Translations under genes and position numbers: made by a program
Notes under the pieces: generated by a model
What the model was told of the DNA's origin: nothing
What the model saw: the letters and a program-made list of their open reading frames with translations, nothing else
The model's database searches: none
Shown: positions 18,580 through 27,533 of the stretch, one piece after another
Numbering within the stretch: position 1 is the stretch's first letter
How the letters are laid out: each line of letters begins with the position of its first letter
Source: Cylindrospermum sp. FACHB-282
GTDB lineage: Bacteria > Cyanobacteriota > Cyanobacteriia > Cyanobacteriales > Nostocaceae
Length of the DNA stretch: 64,000 nt
Direction of reading: 5' to 3'
Assembly: GCF_014697195.1 (NCBI RefSeq)
Contig: NZ_JACJRJ010000003.1
Span: forward strand, 62,001 to 126,000

Positions 18580-19305
18580 CTAAATTCCGGCACCATCCAG
18601 AAACGCTGCAATCATGGAATCAGAATCGCTCTGAGTATTGGCAGTTTGTTCTGTTTCGGACTCGGTTAAGTTCAAACTTGATGTATTTTGCAAATGCTCA
18701 ACCTGCTTTTCTAGAGTCTTGACCCGTTCAAATAGAGCACCTATGACTTCAGCTTCCACGTCGCGCACTTTATCATGAGCTAGAGCATCGGCATTGAGGT
18801 TGTTCTGACGAGTGACACGCCCAGGAATGCCAACGACTGTAGTGTTGCTGGGGGCATCTCGCAGTACTACTGAACCTGCGCCAATGCGGACGCGATCGCC
18901 AATTTGAATATTACCCAAAACCTTCGCACCTGCTCCTACAACCACATGAGAGCCTAAAGTGGGATGACGTTTACCGCTTTCTTTTCCAGTACCGCCAAGG
19001 GTAACACCCTGATAAATCAGGGCATAATCACCCACAATGGCTGTCTCGCCAATCACCACTCCCATGCCGTGGTCAATAAATACCCCCTGGCCAATAACTG
19101 CCCCTGGGTGAATTTCAATTCCGGTTAAAAACCGACTAATATGAGAAATAAACCGAGGTATAAACGGCAGCCCCATTTTATATAGTCCGTGTGCCAGACG
19201 GTGACACATTAAAGCTTGGAGTCCAGGATAACAGAACAAAACCTCTAGCCAGTTACGGGCTGCGGGGTCACGCTCAAAAATCGTTCGCAAATCAGTTAGT
19301 AGCAT
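18580..19305 (-). CDS. cysE: Serine O-acetyltransferase
   Basis: A 241-residue enzyme that makes O-acetylserine, the carbon acceptor for cysteine synthesis by CysK. The N-terminal helical domain holds DPAARNWLEVLFCYPGLQAL and HRLAHGLYKMGLPFIPR. The left-handed beta-helix has the hexapeptide repeats and active-site HPGA, DHGMGVVIGETAIVGD and GTGKESGKRHPTLG. The tail after residue 200 is longer than in E. coli and variable. An ACCGTAG sequence on the coding strand at 19411-19405 resembles half of the motif seen near cysA. Confidence 0.94.
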   Translation of the reverse strand: MLLTDLRTIFERDPAARNWLEVLFCYPGLQALMCHRLAHGLYKMGLPFIPRFISHISRFLTGIEIHPGAVIGQGVFIDHGMGVVIGETAIVGDYALIYQGVTLGGTGKESGKRHPTLGSHVVVGAGAKVLGNIQIGDRVRIGAGSVVLRDAPSNTTVVGIPGRVTRQNNLNADALAHDKVRDVEAEVIGALFERVKTLEKQVEHLQNTSSLNLTESETEQTANTQSDSDSMIAAFLDGAGI

Positions 19306-19515
19306 ATTTGGTTGAGATCGCCGTTGGTAGGCGAAGCTAAGAAAAGGAACATCAAGATAATTCCCTCAACAGATGAAGCTATTTGTGGGAATTTATCGGA
19401 TAATCTACGGTAAACAGATAGATTTATGATAATACTGTAATGATTAAGTGGGATGCTATCACATCTGACACTTTGGGAAAATTAATTAACAGCAAATACG
19501 ATAATTCCCTTGACA

Positions 19516-19527
19516 AACCGTAGTATA
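19516..19527 (+). promoter_or_regulatory. AACCGTAGTATA motif upstream of the Rrf2 gene
   Basis: This 12-base sequence is identical to 17386-17397 upstream of cysA. It directly follows TTGACA (19510-19515), with TACAGA at 19533-19538 giving a 17-base spacing, so it would cover a promoter spacer. That reading requires the Rrf2 start to lie downstream of the upstream TTG codons. Confidence 0.45.
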
Positions 19528-19995
19528 TTGAGTACAGACTTGAATAGCCAAAACTACGCTCTTCTGGATCTTTCTTCCAAAGTGGAATACGCACTGCTGG
19601 CACTATTAGAACTGGCAAGCCACCACGATAAAAAGGTACCTCTAAATCTGAGCGAGATCACTGCCAAACAACCCATACCGGAACGCTATCTAGAACAAAT
19701 TTTGACCAACCTGCGGCGTGCTGGTGTGGTGCAGAGTCAACGCGGCGCTAAAGGAGGTTTTGTTTTAGCTCGTGAACCTTGGCAAATTACCTTATTGGAG
19801 ATTGTCACTGTAGTGGAAGGTGAGCGTAAAGAGAAAGAAAGCTCTGCGGCTTCCACTTTGGAAAGGAGTCTGGTTCATGAAATTTGGGAACAAGCCAACG
19901 CCGCCTCTATAGAGGTATTGCGTAGCTATACACTCCAAGATTTATGCCAGGAAAGAGAGGCTCGCGCCCAGCAGAGTCCCATGTATTACATTTAG
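19528..19995 (+). CDS. Rrf2-family transcription regulator
   Basis: A protein of about 155 residues. Winged-helix core SSKVEYALLALLELASHH, IPERYLEQILTNLRRAGVVQSQRGAKGGFVLAREP is classic Rrf2. The cysteine cluster of IscR/NsrR types is absent, so it resembles CymR-like members that act with O-acetylserine sulfhydrylase. The start is uncertain: TTG codons at 19510, 19528 and 19540 are possible and no ATG is available. cysK follows 18 bases after the stop. Regulation of cysteine synthesis is inferred from context. Confidence 0.82.
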   Translation: MSTDLNSQNYALLDLSSKVEYALLALLELASHHDKKVPLNLSEITAKQPIPERYLEQILTNLRRAGVVQSQRGAKGGFVLAREPWQITLLEIVTVVEGERKEKESSAASTLERSLVHEIWEQANAASIEVLRSYTLQDLCQEREARAQQSPMYYI

Positions 19996-20013
19996 TTAGG
20001 GAGGAGTACCATT

Positions 20014-20976
20014 GTGCGGATAGCGAGAGATATTACAGAGTTAGTCGGAAGGACGCCTCTAGTTCAATTAAATAAGATTCCCCAAAGGTCGGGAGCAGTT
20101 GCTCAGATTGTAGTGAAGCTAGAAAGCATGAATCCAGCAGCTTCTGTCAAAGACCGGATTGGCGTCAGCATGGTGGAAACGGCAGAGGCAGCGGGCTTGA
20201 TTTATCCCGGAAAAACCACTTTAGTAGAGCCGACCTCCGGTAATACGGGAATTGCATTGGCAATGGTGGCAGCCGCTAAGGGCTACCATCTTATTCTAAC
20301 GATGCCTGATACTATGAGCCAGGAACGAAGGCTGATGCTCAGGGCTTATGGCGCTCAACTAGAGTTAACGCCGGGGGTAGAAGGGATGCGTGGGGCGATC
20401 GCACGGGCGGAGGAAATTGTAGCGCAAACGCCCAATGCCTTTATGTTGCAGCAGTTTCGCAACCCAGCAAATCCCAAAGTTCATGCCAACACCACAGCGG
20501 AAGAAATTTGGCAAGATACTGATGGAAAGGTGGATATTCTCATAGCGGGAGTTGGTACTGGGGGGACGATTACGGGAGTTGCTGAAGTTATTAAACAGCG
20601 GAAACCAAGTTTTCAGGCGATCGCCGTTGAACCCACCAGCAGCCCGGTGTTAGCAGGTGGAAAACCAGGCCCACACAAGATTCAGGGAATCGGCCCCGGA
20701 TTTGTCCCCGCAATTTACCGATCAGAATTAGTTGATGAGATTATTCAAGTAACAGATGAGGATGCGATTATCTACAGTCGGCGTTTAGCCAAAGAAGAAG
20801 GATTGCTCTCAGGCATTTCTACAGGAGCCGCTTTATATGTTGCACTTCAAGTAGCCCAGCGACCAGAAAATGCCGGGAAGTTAATTGTGATGGTACAGCC
20901 TAGCTTCGGTGAACGCTACCTCAGCACCTCACTATTCAAAGACCCCGAAGAGAATGATTGGTTGGCTAAGGTTTAA
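20014..20976 (+). CDS. cysK: Cysteine synthase A (O-acetylserine sulfhydrylase)
   Basis: A 320-residue PLP enzyme that makes cysteine from O-acetylserine and sulfide. PLP lysine is in [14 protein letters not shown] near residue 43; the substrate loop is [14 protein letters not shown] and the phosphate loop is [11 protein letters not shown]. It ends with the usual GERYLST region. The start is GTG, with a strong GGAGGAG site at 20000-20006. It forms an operon with the upstream Rrf2 gene, a pairing known from CymR/CysK systems, where CysK can act as co-regulator. Confidence 0.95.
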   Translation: MRIARDITELVGRTPLVQLNKIPQRSGAVAQIVVKLESMNPAASVKDRIGVSMVETAEAAGLIYPGKTTLVEPTSGNTGIALAMVAAAKGYHLILTMPDTMSQERRLMLRAYGAQLELTPGVEGMRGAIARAEEIVAQTPNAFMLQQFRNPANPKVHANTTAEEIWQDTDGKVDILIAGVGTGGTITGVAEVIKQRKPSFQAIAVEPTSSPVLAGGKPGPHKIQGIGPGFVPAIYRSELVDEIIQVTDEDAIIYSRRLAKEEGLLSGISTGAALYVALQVAQRPENAGKLIVMVQPSFGERYLSTSLFKDPEENDWLAKV

Positions 20977-21028
20977 GCTTCCCAGCCCTCAAAGGACTGA
21001 GATTTCTGAAGAGTCGAAATGTGAACTA

Positions 21029-21060
21029 CCCCAACTTGCCGAGTAGGGCTGAAGTTGGGG
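21029..21060. repeat. Hairpin with adjacent TTCAC, possible IS200/IS605-type end
   Basis: Nine-base perfect arms CCCCAACTT and AAGTTGGGG. On the minus strand the stem is followed after a few bases by TTCAC (21021-21025). IS200/IS605 element ends in cyanobacteria carry such a subterminal hairpin next to a short cleavage tetra- or pentanucleotide. No transposase is present, and the hairpin abuts the dispersed repeat copy at 21061. Confidence 0.35.
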
Positions 21061-21231
21061 GTTTCATTAAAGTTATCCTTTCATTGGCGGTTCTTTGTCC
21101 AAAATCTACTCGTTAGATGGGTCAACTCGGTGCTTTTTGGCCGCTTCACCCAAGATATTGTGTGAAAACGAGATTGTAAAAGCCGCCAACAAGCGTTGGA
21201 ACCGCCAATTTTGTCCAGGTTTTTCCCAAGG
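21061..21231 (-). repeat. Dispersed 175-bp repeat, copy 1
   Basis: One of four copies in the window (others 37341, 53758, 57030). On the minus strand it runs from CCTTGGGAAAAACCTG to ACTTTAATGAAACCC. The 12-base arms ATTGGCGGTTCC and GGAACCGCCAAT are mostly kept here, with an inner CACCCAAGATATTGTGTG palindrome. It lies about 85 bases downstream of cysK. The 65-codon frame on the plus strand through it is a by-product of the repeat. Confidence 0.8.
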
Positions 21232-21288
21232 GAGTGGCTCAGAAGTCAAGGCAAGTGGCTTCTGTGCCGTTCGGCAATTTTCTCGTGA

Positions 21289-21837
21289 TTAAACTAACAA
21301 TGGACGAGCCAGGAAAAAGCTAGCAATTGATTTAGCATCTACCGGCTCTCCCTCCAAAATAGCTTTCTCCAGTTCTTCAGGAGTGAACAAGACAGTTTCT
21401 AGGTCTTCGTCTGCATCTTTTTCTGGTGGTGTCTCTAGCTTAGAGATATCTGTAGCCAGAAAAGCATAGATAATTTCATCAGAATAGCCAGGGGCGAGGA
21501 AAAACTCTCCTAGCTTGTTCCACTTGTCAGCCCGGTAGCCGATTTCTTCTTGAATTTCCCGTTTTATCGTCTCTAAGGGTTCTTCGTTGGGTTCTAGAGT
21601 ACCTGCGGGGAATTCTAATACCCGTCCCTGAACTGCGAAACGATATTGGCGCACAAGTATCAGTTTACCTTCGGCCGTCACGGGCACGGCCAGAGCGCCA
21701 CCAGGGTGACGAATACACTCCCATTCTCCCTCCGCTTTATTCGGTAAACGCAAGCGATTAACTTCAAAATTAAACTTGCGCCCTTTATGGAGTAAGCGTT
21801 GTTTTAGCAGTTGTGGTAATTCTCTACCTAATGGCAT
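21289..21837 (-). CDS. Nudix hydrolase, ADP-ribose pyrophosphatase type
   Basis: A 182-residue Nudix enzyme. The complete Nudix box GTLEPNEEPLETIKREIQEEIG (written without a break in the protein) is near residues 81-102. The preceding VRQYRFAVQGRVLEFPAG and the later GYSDEIIYAFLATDI are typical of ADP-sugar hydrolases that cleave ADP-ribose. It lies downstream of folK on the same strand, with about 90 bases between them. Confidence 0.88.
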   Translation of the reverse strand: MPLGRELPQLLKQRLLHKGRKFNFEVNRLRLPNKAEGEWECIRHPGGALAVPVTAEGKLILVRQYRFAVQGRVLEFPAGTLEPNEEPLETIKREIQEEIGYRADKWNKLGEFFLAPGYSDEIIYAFLATDISKLETPPEKDADEDLETVLFTPEELEKAILEGEPVDAKSIASFFLARPLLV

Positions 21838-21925
21838 AGTAAAAATTTTTTGTCTGTAAATACACAGAATATATACGGTGTTTTATGGCAGAATCTGGGG
21901 TTTTCTGCGTTTAACGATGGTAATT

Positions 21926-22471
21926 TTAGTTGCCCATCACTAAGTGTACATCAGAACTGTCTACCTCTTTGAGCAAATCTTGTATCAAACGCCCAGAAAC
22001 TGGCTCTATCCAATTTGGGGCGATTTCTGCCAGTGGTACCAACACAAAAGCTCGCTCCTGCATCCTGGGATGGGGAATTTGGAGAGTTGGTGTATCCACA
22101 ATTAAGTCATCATATAACAATAAATCCAAATCAAGGGTTCTTGGGCCCCAATGTTCCTGACGCACACGCCCAAACTTTTGTTCAATTTCTAACAAAGTTT
22201 CTAACAAACTTTGGGGCGAAATTTCTACTTGCAATATAACGCAACCATTCCAGTAATCAGGTTGGGGTGGCCCCACCGCTTTAGTTTTATACCAACTAGA
22301 TTTTGCTTCTAGGAAAATACCAGGTGTTTGGGCTAAATTCTCTAGAGCTGCTGCTAAGATGGCTTGTGAATCACCCATGTTACTGCCAAGTGCAATTGCA
22401 CTTGCTTTGAGTAAACCACTGTCTGGGCTACTTAGCCTGGAATTAACCCCACCTGTTCCTGATGCTTTCAA
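21926..22471 (-). CDS. folK: 2-amino-4-hydroxy-6-hydroxymethyldihydropteridine pyrophosphokinase
   Basis: A 181-residue HPPK enzyme of folate synthesis, which transfers pyrophosphate from ATP to hydroxymethyldihydropterin. Family features are AIALGSNMGDSQAIL near residue 26, the signature GPRTLDLDLLLYDD, and the block LQIPHPRMQERAFVLVPLAEIAP. The first 20 residues before AIALGSN are non-conserved, so the true start might be somewhat internal. Confidence 0.93.
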   Translation of the reverse strand: MKASGTGGVNSRLSSPDSGLLKASAIALGSNMGDSQAILAAALENLAQTPGIFLEAKSSWYKTKAVGPPQPDYWNGCVILQVEISPQSLLETLLEIEQKFGRVRQEHWGPRTLDLDLLLYDDLIVDTPTLQIPHPRMQERAFVLVPLAEIAPNWIEPVSGRLIQDLLKEVDSSDVHLVMGN

Positions 22472-22710
22472 TAGTCTTGATATCCCGCGAAATTATTCAA
22501 AGTTTTGGATTAATTTATACTAAGCTAGGTTCATTGATGGATTCTCAAAGAACATTATTTAGTACTGAATTTAGTTAATTATTTATGGGATATTATACTA
22601 ACACAAAGGCGGTGCGCTAACACCAAGTTTTTCTTATGGTGTTTAGGTGGCAACAACTTTGAACAACAGGCAACTAAATTTAAGTATCTCTGATAAGGAA
22701 AAAGCTGTGA

Positions 22711-25092
22711 TTGCCGCCTGGTAATCATCACGAAAATGAGGAGTCCACACATGAGAACTTACCACCGACAATGCTGGTGAAGGCAAAACAGTTACTGAGC
22801 CAGATGACGAACGTCTCATTTGGAATGTTTGCCAGAATTGCCAGGAGCGATAAACCCTTTTATCGTCGTCTTTGGTTTTGGGCAGGCTTGGGTGTTGGTG
22901 GCGGCATAATCGCCTTTAACTACGGCATTGAGTCAATAGATCGGACTTTGCCAGATAAAGCGGAACTGAAAGCTGTGGTGCGAGAGCAAACTCTGACTAT
23001 TAAAGCTGCTGATGGTACTATTTTAAAACAGCAAGGAGAAACGGCTAGAGAACAGCTAAAGCTGGAGCAAATACCAGACACCTTGAAAAAAGCTTTCATC
23101 GCCTCAGAAGATCGAAGATTTGAGCAACACAATGGGGTTGATGCTCAGGGGATTGTCAGAGCAGTTTTGAATAATTTGCGATCGCAGAATGTAGTAGAAG
23201 GTGGTAGCACGATCACCCAACAACTAGCGCGAATTCTCTTTCTTAAACAAGAGCGGACAATCTGGCGCAAACTTAAGGAAGTCCGCCTGGCACAGACAAT
23301 GGAGCAAGAATTAACTAAAGACCAGATTCTTGAACGTTATCTGAATTTGGTTTATTTAGGTGCTGGAGCTTACGGTGTGGCAGATGCATCCTGGGTGTAC
23401 TTCAGTAAACCAGTGGATCAACTCACCTTGCCAGAAATGGCAACCATCGCCGGACTAGCACCCGCCCCCAGTATTTACGCCCCAGATCAAAACCCAACTG
23501 CGGCAATCACGCGGCGGAATCTGGTATTGCAGCGGATGCAGGAAGATGGATTTATTACAGCAGATCAAAGGCTTGCAGCAACTCAAGAACAACTAACCCT
23601 CAAAAGCAGTTTGCCCAAGCGATTGGAAGTGGCATCTCCCTACTTTACTACCTACATTCAGAAAGAGTTGCCAAAGTACGTTGGCCCTGATGTGCTGGCT
23701 GGAGGGGGTTTAGTGGTGGAAACCACCTTGAACCTAACTTGGCAAGCAGCAGCAGAAGCAGCAGTTGCCAAAACCTTGAGAAATCAAGGTCGTTGGGAGA
23801 ACTTTAAGGAAGCGGCTTTAGTAGCCATCGACCCCCGCAATGGTGAAATTCAAGTGATGGTTGGGGGAAAAGACTTTGGTAAAAACCAGTTTAATCGCGT
23901 TACTCAAGCACAGCGACAGCCAGGATCGACATTTAAGGGGTTTGTCTATGCTACTGCGATCGCTAGCGGCAAAAATCCCTACGACAGTTACCTAGATGCA
24001 CCCCTTGTAGTAGATGGTTACGAGCCGAAAAACTACAGTTCCGACTTTCGGGGCTGGGTGAACATCAGAGATGCCCTCACCCGTTCTGTGAATATAGTTG
24101 CAGTCAAGGTGTTGATAGACGTAGGTTTTGAGCCAACGATTAAACTGGCCCATGATATGGGGATTAAATCGGAACTCAAGCCCACCTATTCCTTAGCTCT
24201 CGGCTCCAATGAAGTGAATCTTCTGGAATTAACCAGTGCTTACGGCAGCTTTGCAACCCTTGGATTGCATACAGAAGTTCATGGAATTCGCCGGATACTC
24301 AATCGTCGGGGTGAGGTAGTTTGGTCAGCTGATTACCAGCCCAAGCGGGCCCTAGATGCTGATAGTGCCGCTATCATGACTTGGATGCTACGCAACGTTG
24401 TGGTACAGGGGACTGGGAGTGCTGCCCAATTAGAGAATAGACCCGTTGCTGGAAAAACAGGCACTTCTGACGAAGCCCGTGATTTGTGGTTTATTGGCTA
24501 TATTCCCCAAGTGGTGGCAGGAGTTTGGCTAGGTAACGATAACAACCGCCCCACTTGGGGGAGCAGTGGTAGTGCTGCTTATACCTGGCATGAATTTATG
24601 AAAAAAGCAGTAGAGGGAATGCCTGTAGAAAAGTTTCCGGCAAGACCTAAACTAGAGGATCGCAAAGGCAGCATTAAAGCAGAGCCTCTCAAGCCTAAAC
24701 GAATTGTGAATCGTCCTATTTCTACTGATGATAAAAAATCAGATGGCGATAGGAATAGCAATTCTGACTCATCTACTACTAGAAGACGAAGAAGCCGCAG
24801 TAGTCGCTCTGCTCAACCAGAGCAGCAATCAGAGGATACCCCAAGACGCAGACGGCGTTACCAGCAGCTAGATGACAATACATCATCTAGACGGCAGCGT
24901 CGCTCTCAAAACAGCGAAGAGAGCCAATCATCTCGTCCACGGCGGCGATCGCGACAAGCAGAACCAGAGTCTCGGCGGTCTTCATCTCCCCCTAGTAATA
25001 GATCCTCAGGTTCTTCAGGTTCCTCCGGTTCCTCATCGTCACAGTCTTCTTGGCGGGACAGACTAAAACCCGGTCAATCCTCCTCAGAGTAA
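22711..25092 (+). CDS. Class A penicillin-binding protein (transglycosylase/transpeptidase)
   Basis: A 793-residue bifunctional peptidoglycan synthase. A membrane segment lies at about residues 53-72. The GT51 domain shows EDRRFEQHNGVDAQGI, EGGSTITQQLARILFL and RKLKEVRLAQTMEQELTK. The transpeptidase has STFK near residue 406, SVN in ALTRSVNIVA, and KTGTS near 580. The last 140 residues are an Arg/Ser-rich, disordered tail. The TTG at 22711 is the longest start; an ATG at 22771 is an alternative. Such tails vary between strains. Confidence 0.92.
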   Translation: MPPGNHHENEESTHENLPPTMLVKAKQLLSQMTNVSFGMFARIARSDKPFYRRLWFWAGLGVGGGIIAFNYGIESIDRTLPDKAELKAVVREQTLTIKAADGTILKQQGETAREQLKLEQIPDTLKKAFIASEDRRFEQHNGVDAQGIVRAVLNNLRSQNVVEGGSTITQQLARILFLKQERTIWRKLKEVRLAQTMEQELTKDQILERYLNLVYLGAGAYGVADASWVYFSKPVDQLTLPEMATIAGLAPAPSIYAPDQNPTAAITRRNLVLQRMQEDGFITADQRLAATQEQLTLKSSLPKRLEVASPYFTTYIQKELPKYVGPDVLAGGGLVVETTLNLTWQAAAEAAVAKTLRNQGRWENFKEAALVAIDPRNGEIQVMVGGKDFGKNQFNRVTQAQRQPGSTFKGFVYATAIASGKNPYDSYLDAPLVVDGYEPKNYSSDFRGWVNIRDALTRSVNIVAVKVLIDVGFEPTIKLAHDMGIKSELKPTYSLALGSNEVNLLELTSAYGSFATLGLHTEVHGIRRILNRRGEVVWSADYQPKRALDADSAAIMTWMLRNVVVQGTGSAAQLENRPVAGKTGTSDEARDLWFIGYIPQVVAGVWLGNDNNRPTWGSSGSAAYTWHEFMKKAVEGMPVEKFPARPKLEDRKGSIKAEPLKPKRIVNRPISTDDKKSDGDRNSNSDSSTTRRRRSRSSRSAQPEQQSEDTPRRRRRYQQLDDNTSSRRQRRSQNSEESQSSRPRRRSRQAEPESRRSSSPPSNRSSGSSGSSGSSSSQSSWRDRLKPGQSSSE

Positions 25093-25279
25093 CTAAGTAC
25101 CAGGGGAAGAGACAGAAAGAACTTAATTCTGAATTTCCCCATCTCCCTATCTCCCTATCTTCCCTCTCCTCTTTGTAATATCCAAATAGCAAGTTATTCA
25201 AACTAGGGGGGGATGTAGATGATACCCTCGTCTTATACTCTTTATTAATTAGTATTACCTACACTAGGAGAATATACTC

Positions 25280-25501
25280 ATGCATTTATTGCTCCAAATA
25301 GAAGCACCAGCAGCAGCAGGCTCCCATTTTCCCTTGGCTTTTACCTTGGTATATGTAGTTGGTTTTATCGCTGCTGTCACCATTGGTTCAATTGCTTGGT
25401 ACAACTCGAAACGTCCCGCAGGTTGGGAGAGCAAAGAGCGTCCTAACTTTGTGCCGAAGGTTGATAAAGAAGAAACTCCAGGTCTGGGTGACCCGAAGTA
25501 G
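25280..25501 (+). CDS. psb35: Small thylakoid-type membrane protein, likely Psb35
   Basis: A 73-residue protein with one membrane helix (about 18-41) followed by SIAWYNSKRPAGWESKERPNFVP and an acidic tail. This arrangement resembles the small conserved cyanobacterial protein Ssl2148 (Psb35), reported with CP47 and high-light-inducible proteins. The ATG is preceded by an AGGAG ribosome site at 25266-25270. The name rests on recalled similarity of the NSKRP-GWE region and is tentative. Confidence 0.5.
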   Translation: MHLLLQIEAPAAAGSHFPLAFTLVYVVGFIAAVTIGSIAWYNSKRPAGWESKERPNFVPKVDKEETPGLGDPK

Positions 25502-25540
25502 TAACTTGGTCAAAAAGGTAACTGGTAATTGGTTGTTTAT

Positions 25541-25611
25541 ATTACCAATTACCCATTACCCATTACCCATTACCAATTACCCATTACCCATTACCCATTA
25601 CCCATTACCAA
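25541..25611. repeat. Heptamer array (ATTACCC/ATTACCA)
   Basis: About ten tandem units of CCATTAC with ATTACCA variants, between the small membrane protein gene and the TerB gene. This is a short tandemly repeated repetitive (STRR) sequence typical of Nostocales. Similar arrays occur at 43830-43855, 58271-58420 and 61384-61470. Confidence 0.85.
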
Positions 25612-25618
25612 AGTTATA

Positions 25619-26041
25619 TTAATTTTGAACCTCAACCCAACGACGGTAAAGCTTTTGAATTTGTTTAAGCAGCAGATTATGAGCTGGTTGGGTTGACTTA
25701 TTTAACTGGGTTAACTCCTGTAATTTCGTCAGGAGTTTTGCCTCTTCGACCGCTACCTCACCATCGCTGTAAATTAAGCCACTGATGGCTTCAATGAGAT
25801 TTTCGCAATCTTCAAGACTTGGGCGATCGCCTAAATATTCTTTTACCCATTCGTAGCACTCTTCTGGCTGTACGGGGACTAATTCATACAGCCAAGGTTT
25901 AATTTCTGGATCATGAGCCAAACCCTTTGCTTGAGCTATTTCGCGCAGATATTGCCGTTCTTCCGGCTGAATTCTGCCATCAATCCAAGCGGCTCCAATC
26001 AGGATTTTAACTAACTTTTTTACATGAGAATGAGTAGCCAT
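25619..26041 (-). CDS. TerB-family protein
   Basis: A 140-residue all-helical protein of the TerB family. The repeat-like EF-hand-resembling blocks ILIGAAWIDGRIQPEERQYLREIA (residues 13-36) and AISGLIYSDGEVAVEEAKLL (about 82-102) hold the conserved acidic and glycine residues. TerB-type proteins bind metal and occur in stress modules, but the cyanobacterial stand-alone form has no assigned role. It lies 59 bases downstream of rsmB on the same strand. Confidence 0.75.
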   Translation of the reverse strand: MATHSHVKKLVKILIGAAWIDGRIQPEERQYLREIAQAKGLAHDPEIKPWLYELVPVQPEECYEWVKEYLGDRPSLEDCENLIEAISGLIYSDGEVAVEEAKLLTKLQELTQLNKSTQPAHNLLLKQIQKLYRRWVEVQN

Positions 26042-26099
26042 TGCTGCCTCCTCTGGTAGATTCGGGCCTCCATCAAATCGTACAATCGCTCTTCTGTAT

Positions 26100-27449
26100 T
26101 CACTCGGAATTATTGGTTTTTCTTAAGCGCACCATAAAAAAGCCATCCATGTCCTGTTGATGGGGCCAGACTTTTAGCCAACCTGGCGGTGTACTATAGG
26201 CAGAGTAGGGTGAATCAGGGCTTTCTGTCTCAATTTGCCAATGAGGATATTCAGCTAAAAATTGGGTAATAACCTCTTCATTCTCTGCCGGATGCAGGGT
26301 ACAAGTGGCATAAACCAGCACACCACCTGTTTTGACAAAAGTCGATGTATGCGCTAATAATTCTGTTTGGAGTAGGGAGAGTTCCCGCACAGATTCTGGA
26401 GTCTGTCGCCAACGGGCATCAGCATGGCGGTGCATAGTACCTAAACCAGAGCATGGTGCATCCATTAATACGCGGTCAGCAGTGTTTTGAAATTGCGGTA
26501 AATTGCGGCTGTCACCTGTGCAAATTTCAATCGATTGCAAATTCAGCCGTTGAGCATTTTGTTGAAGTTTGCGGAGACGGGAGGGAGTGCGATCGCTTGC
26601 CCAGACTTTCCCATTATCCCCCATTAACTCAGCAATGTGGGTCGTTTTACCCCCTGGTGCGGCACAAACATCAATCACCACCTCACCGGGTTGGGGGTCG
26701 AGTAAATAACCTACCAATTGAGCGCTACTATCTTGGACAGTCCACCAACCCTCACGGAAACCAGGTAAATTTTGAATGGGGCCACTGCTACCAATCAATC
26801 GTAAAGCTTGGGGTAACCGGGGAATGCGCTTCACTAAAACACCAGCAGATTTAAACGCTGACTCAACTTGCTCAATTGAACTACGAAGCAGGTTTACCCG
26901 CAAATCAATAGTTGGTGTTTGATTCATCCATTCACATAATTGCTCTGTCTGGTCAAAACCCAGTTGTTCTAACCACACTTGAACCATCCAGTCAGGAAAG
27001 CTGTGTAAAATACCCAAGAGTGCTACTGGATCCTCTGGTAATTCTAACGGTTCTGGTGATTTTTCAGCCAAACGGATATATTGGCGCAACAGACCATTTG
27101 CGAAACCGGTGAGTCCAGGAAACCCATTTTCTTTCGCTAGTTCAACGGTGGTGTTGACAGCAGCTGAAAAAGGAATTCGCTGTTGATAGCGCAGTTGGTA
27201 TAAACCCAGATGTAAGATAGTGCGGAGGTCTGGCGGTTGTTGCTGGGATTTTTTCGTAGCCAGTTGATCGATCAGGGCGTCGAGGGTGCGCTGTCTTCTG
27301 ACGCTGCCATAAACTAATTCTGTGACCAAACGGCGATCGCGATCTGGCAAATCAATCTTTTGTAGCACTCGGTCTAAAGCAAAATCAGCATAAGCCCCCT
27401 TGTGAACATCTCGCAGGGCGTTAAAAGCTAATTGGCGGGGGTTAGTCAT
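26100..27449 (-). CDS. rsmB: 16S rRNA (cytosine-967 C5)-methyltransferase
   Basis: A 449-residue m5C methyltransferase (Sun/Fmu). The N-terminal NusB-like domain (residues 1-140) begins NPRQLAFNALRDVHKGAYADFALD. The SAM domain has VCAAPGGKTTHIAELM near residue 265, the cysteine motif APCSGLGTMHRHADARWRQ, and the second catalytic block VYATCTLHPAENEEV. All family landmarks are present and the length is normal. Confidence 0.95.
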   Translation of the reverse strand: MTNPRQLAFNALRDVHKGAYADFALDRVLQKIDLPDRDRRLVTELVYGSVRRQRTLDALIDQLATKKSQQQPPDLRTILHLGLYQLRYQQRIPFSAAVNTTVELAKENGFPGLTGFANGLLRQYIRLAEKSPEPLELPEDPVALLGILHSFPDWMVQVWLEQLGFDQTEQLCEWMNQTPTIDLRVNLLRSSIEQVESAFKSAGVLVKRIPRLPQALRLIGSSGPIQNLPGFREGWWTVQDSSAQLVGYLLDPQPGEVVIDVCAAPGGKTTHIAELMGDNGKVWASDRTPSRLRKLQQNAQRLNLQSIEICTGDSRNLPQFQNTADRVLMDAPCSGLGTMHRHADARWRQTPESVRELSLLQTELLAHTSTFVKTGGVLVYATCTLHPAENEEVITQFLAEYPHWQIETESPDSPYSAYSTPPGWLKVWPHQQDMDGFFMVRLRKTNNSE

Positions 27450-27533
27450 ATTTCTAGGGGTAATAAACTTTAGGGTTGCTTATCTTAAAATAATTGATAC
27501 ACTTGTTCTTTTAGCCGAGTTAACCAGCGCATA

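Noticed and set aside
21095-21292. 65-residue protein frame downstream of cysK
   Set aside because: It is translation of the dispersed repeat; the other three copies break the frame.
25541-25611. Possible iteron-type origin
   Set aside because: The units are ordinary ATTACCC heptamers seen at several other sites in the window, without DnaA boxes or a replication gene.
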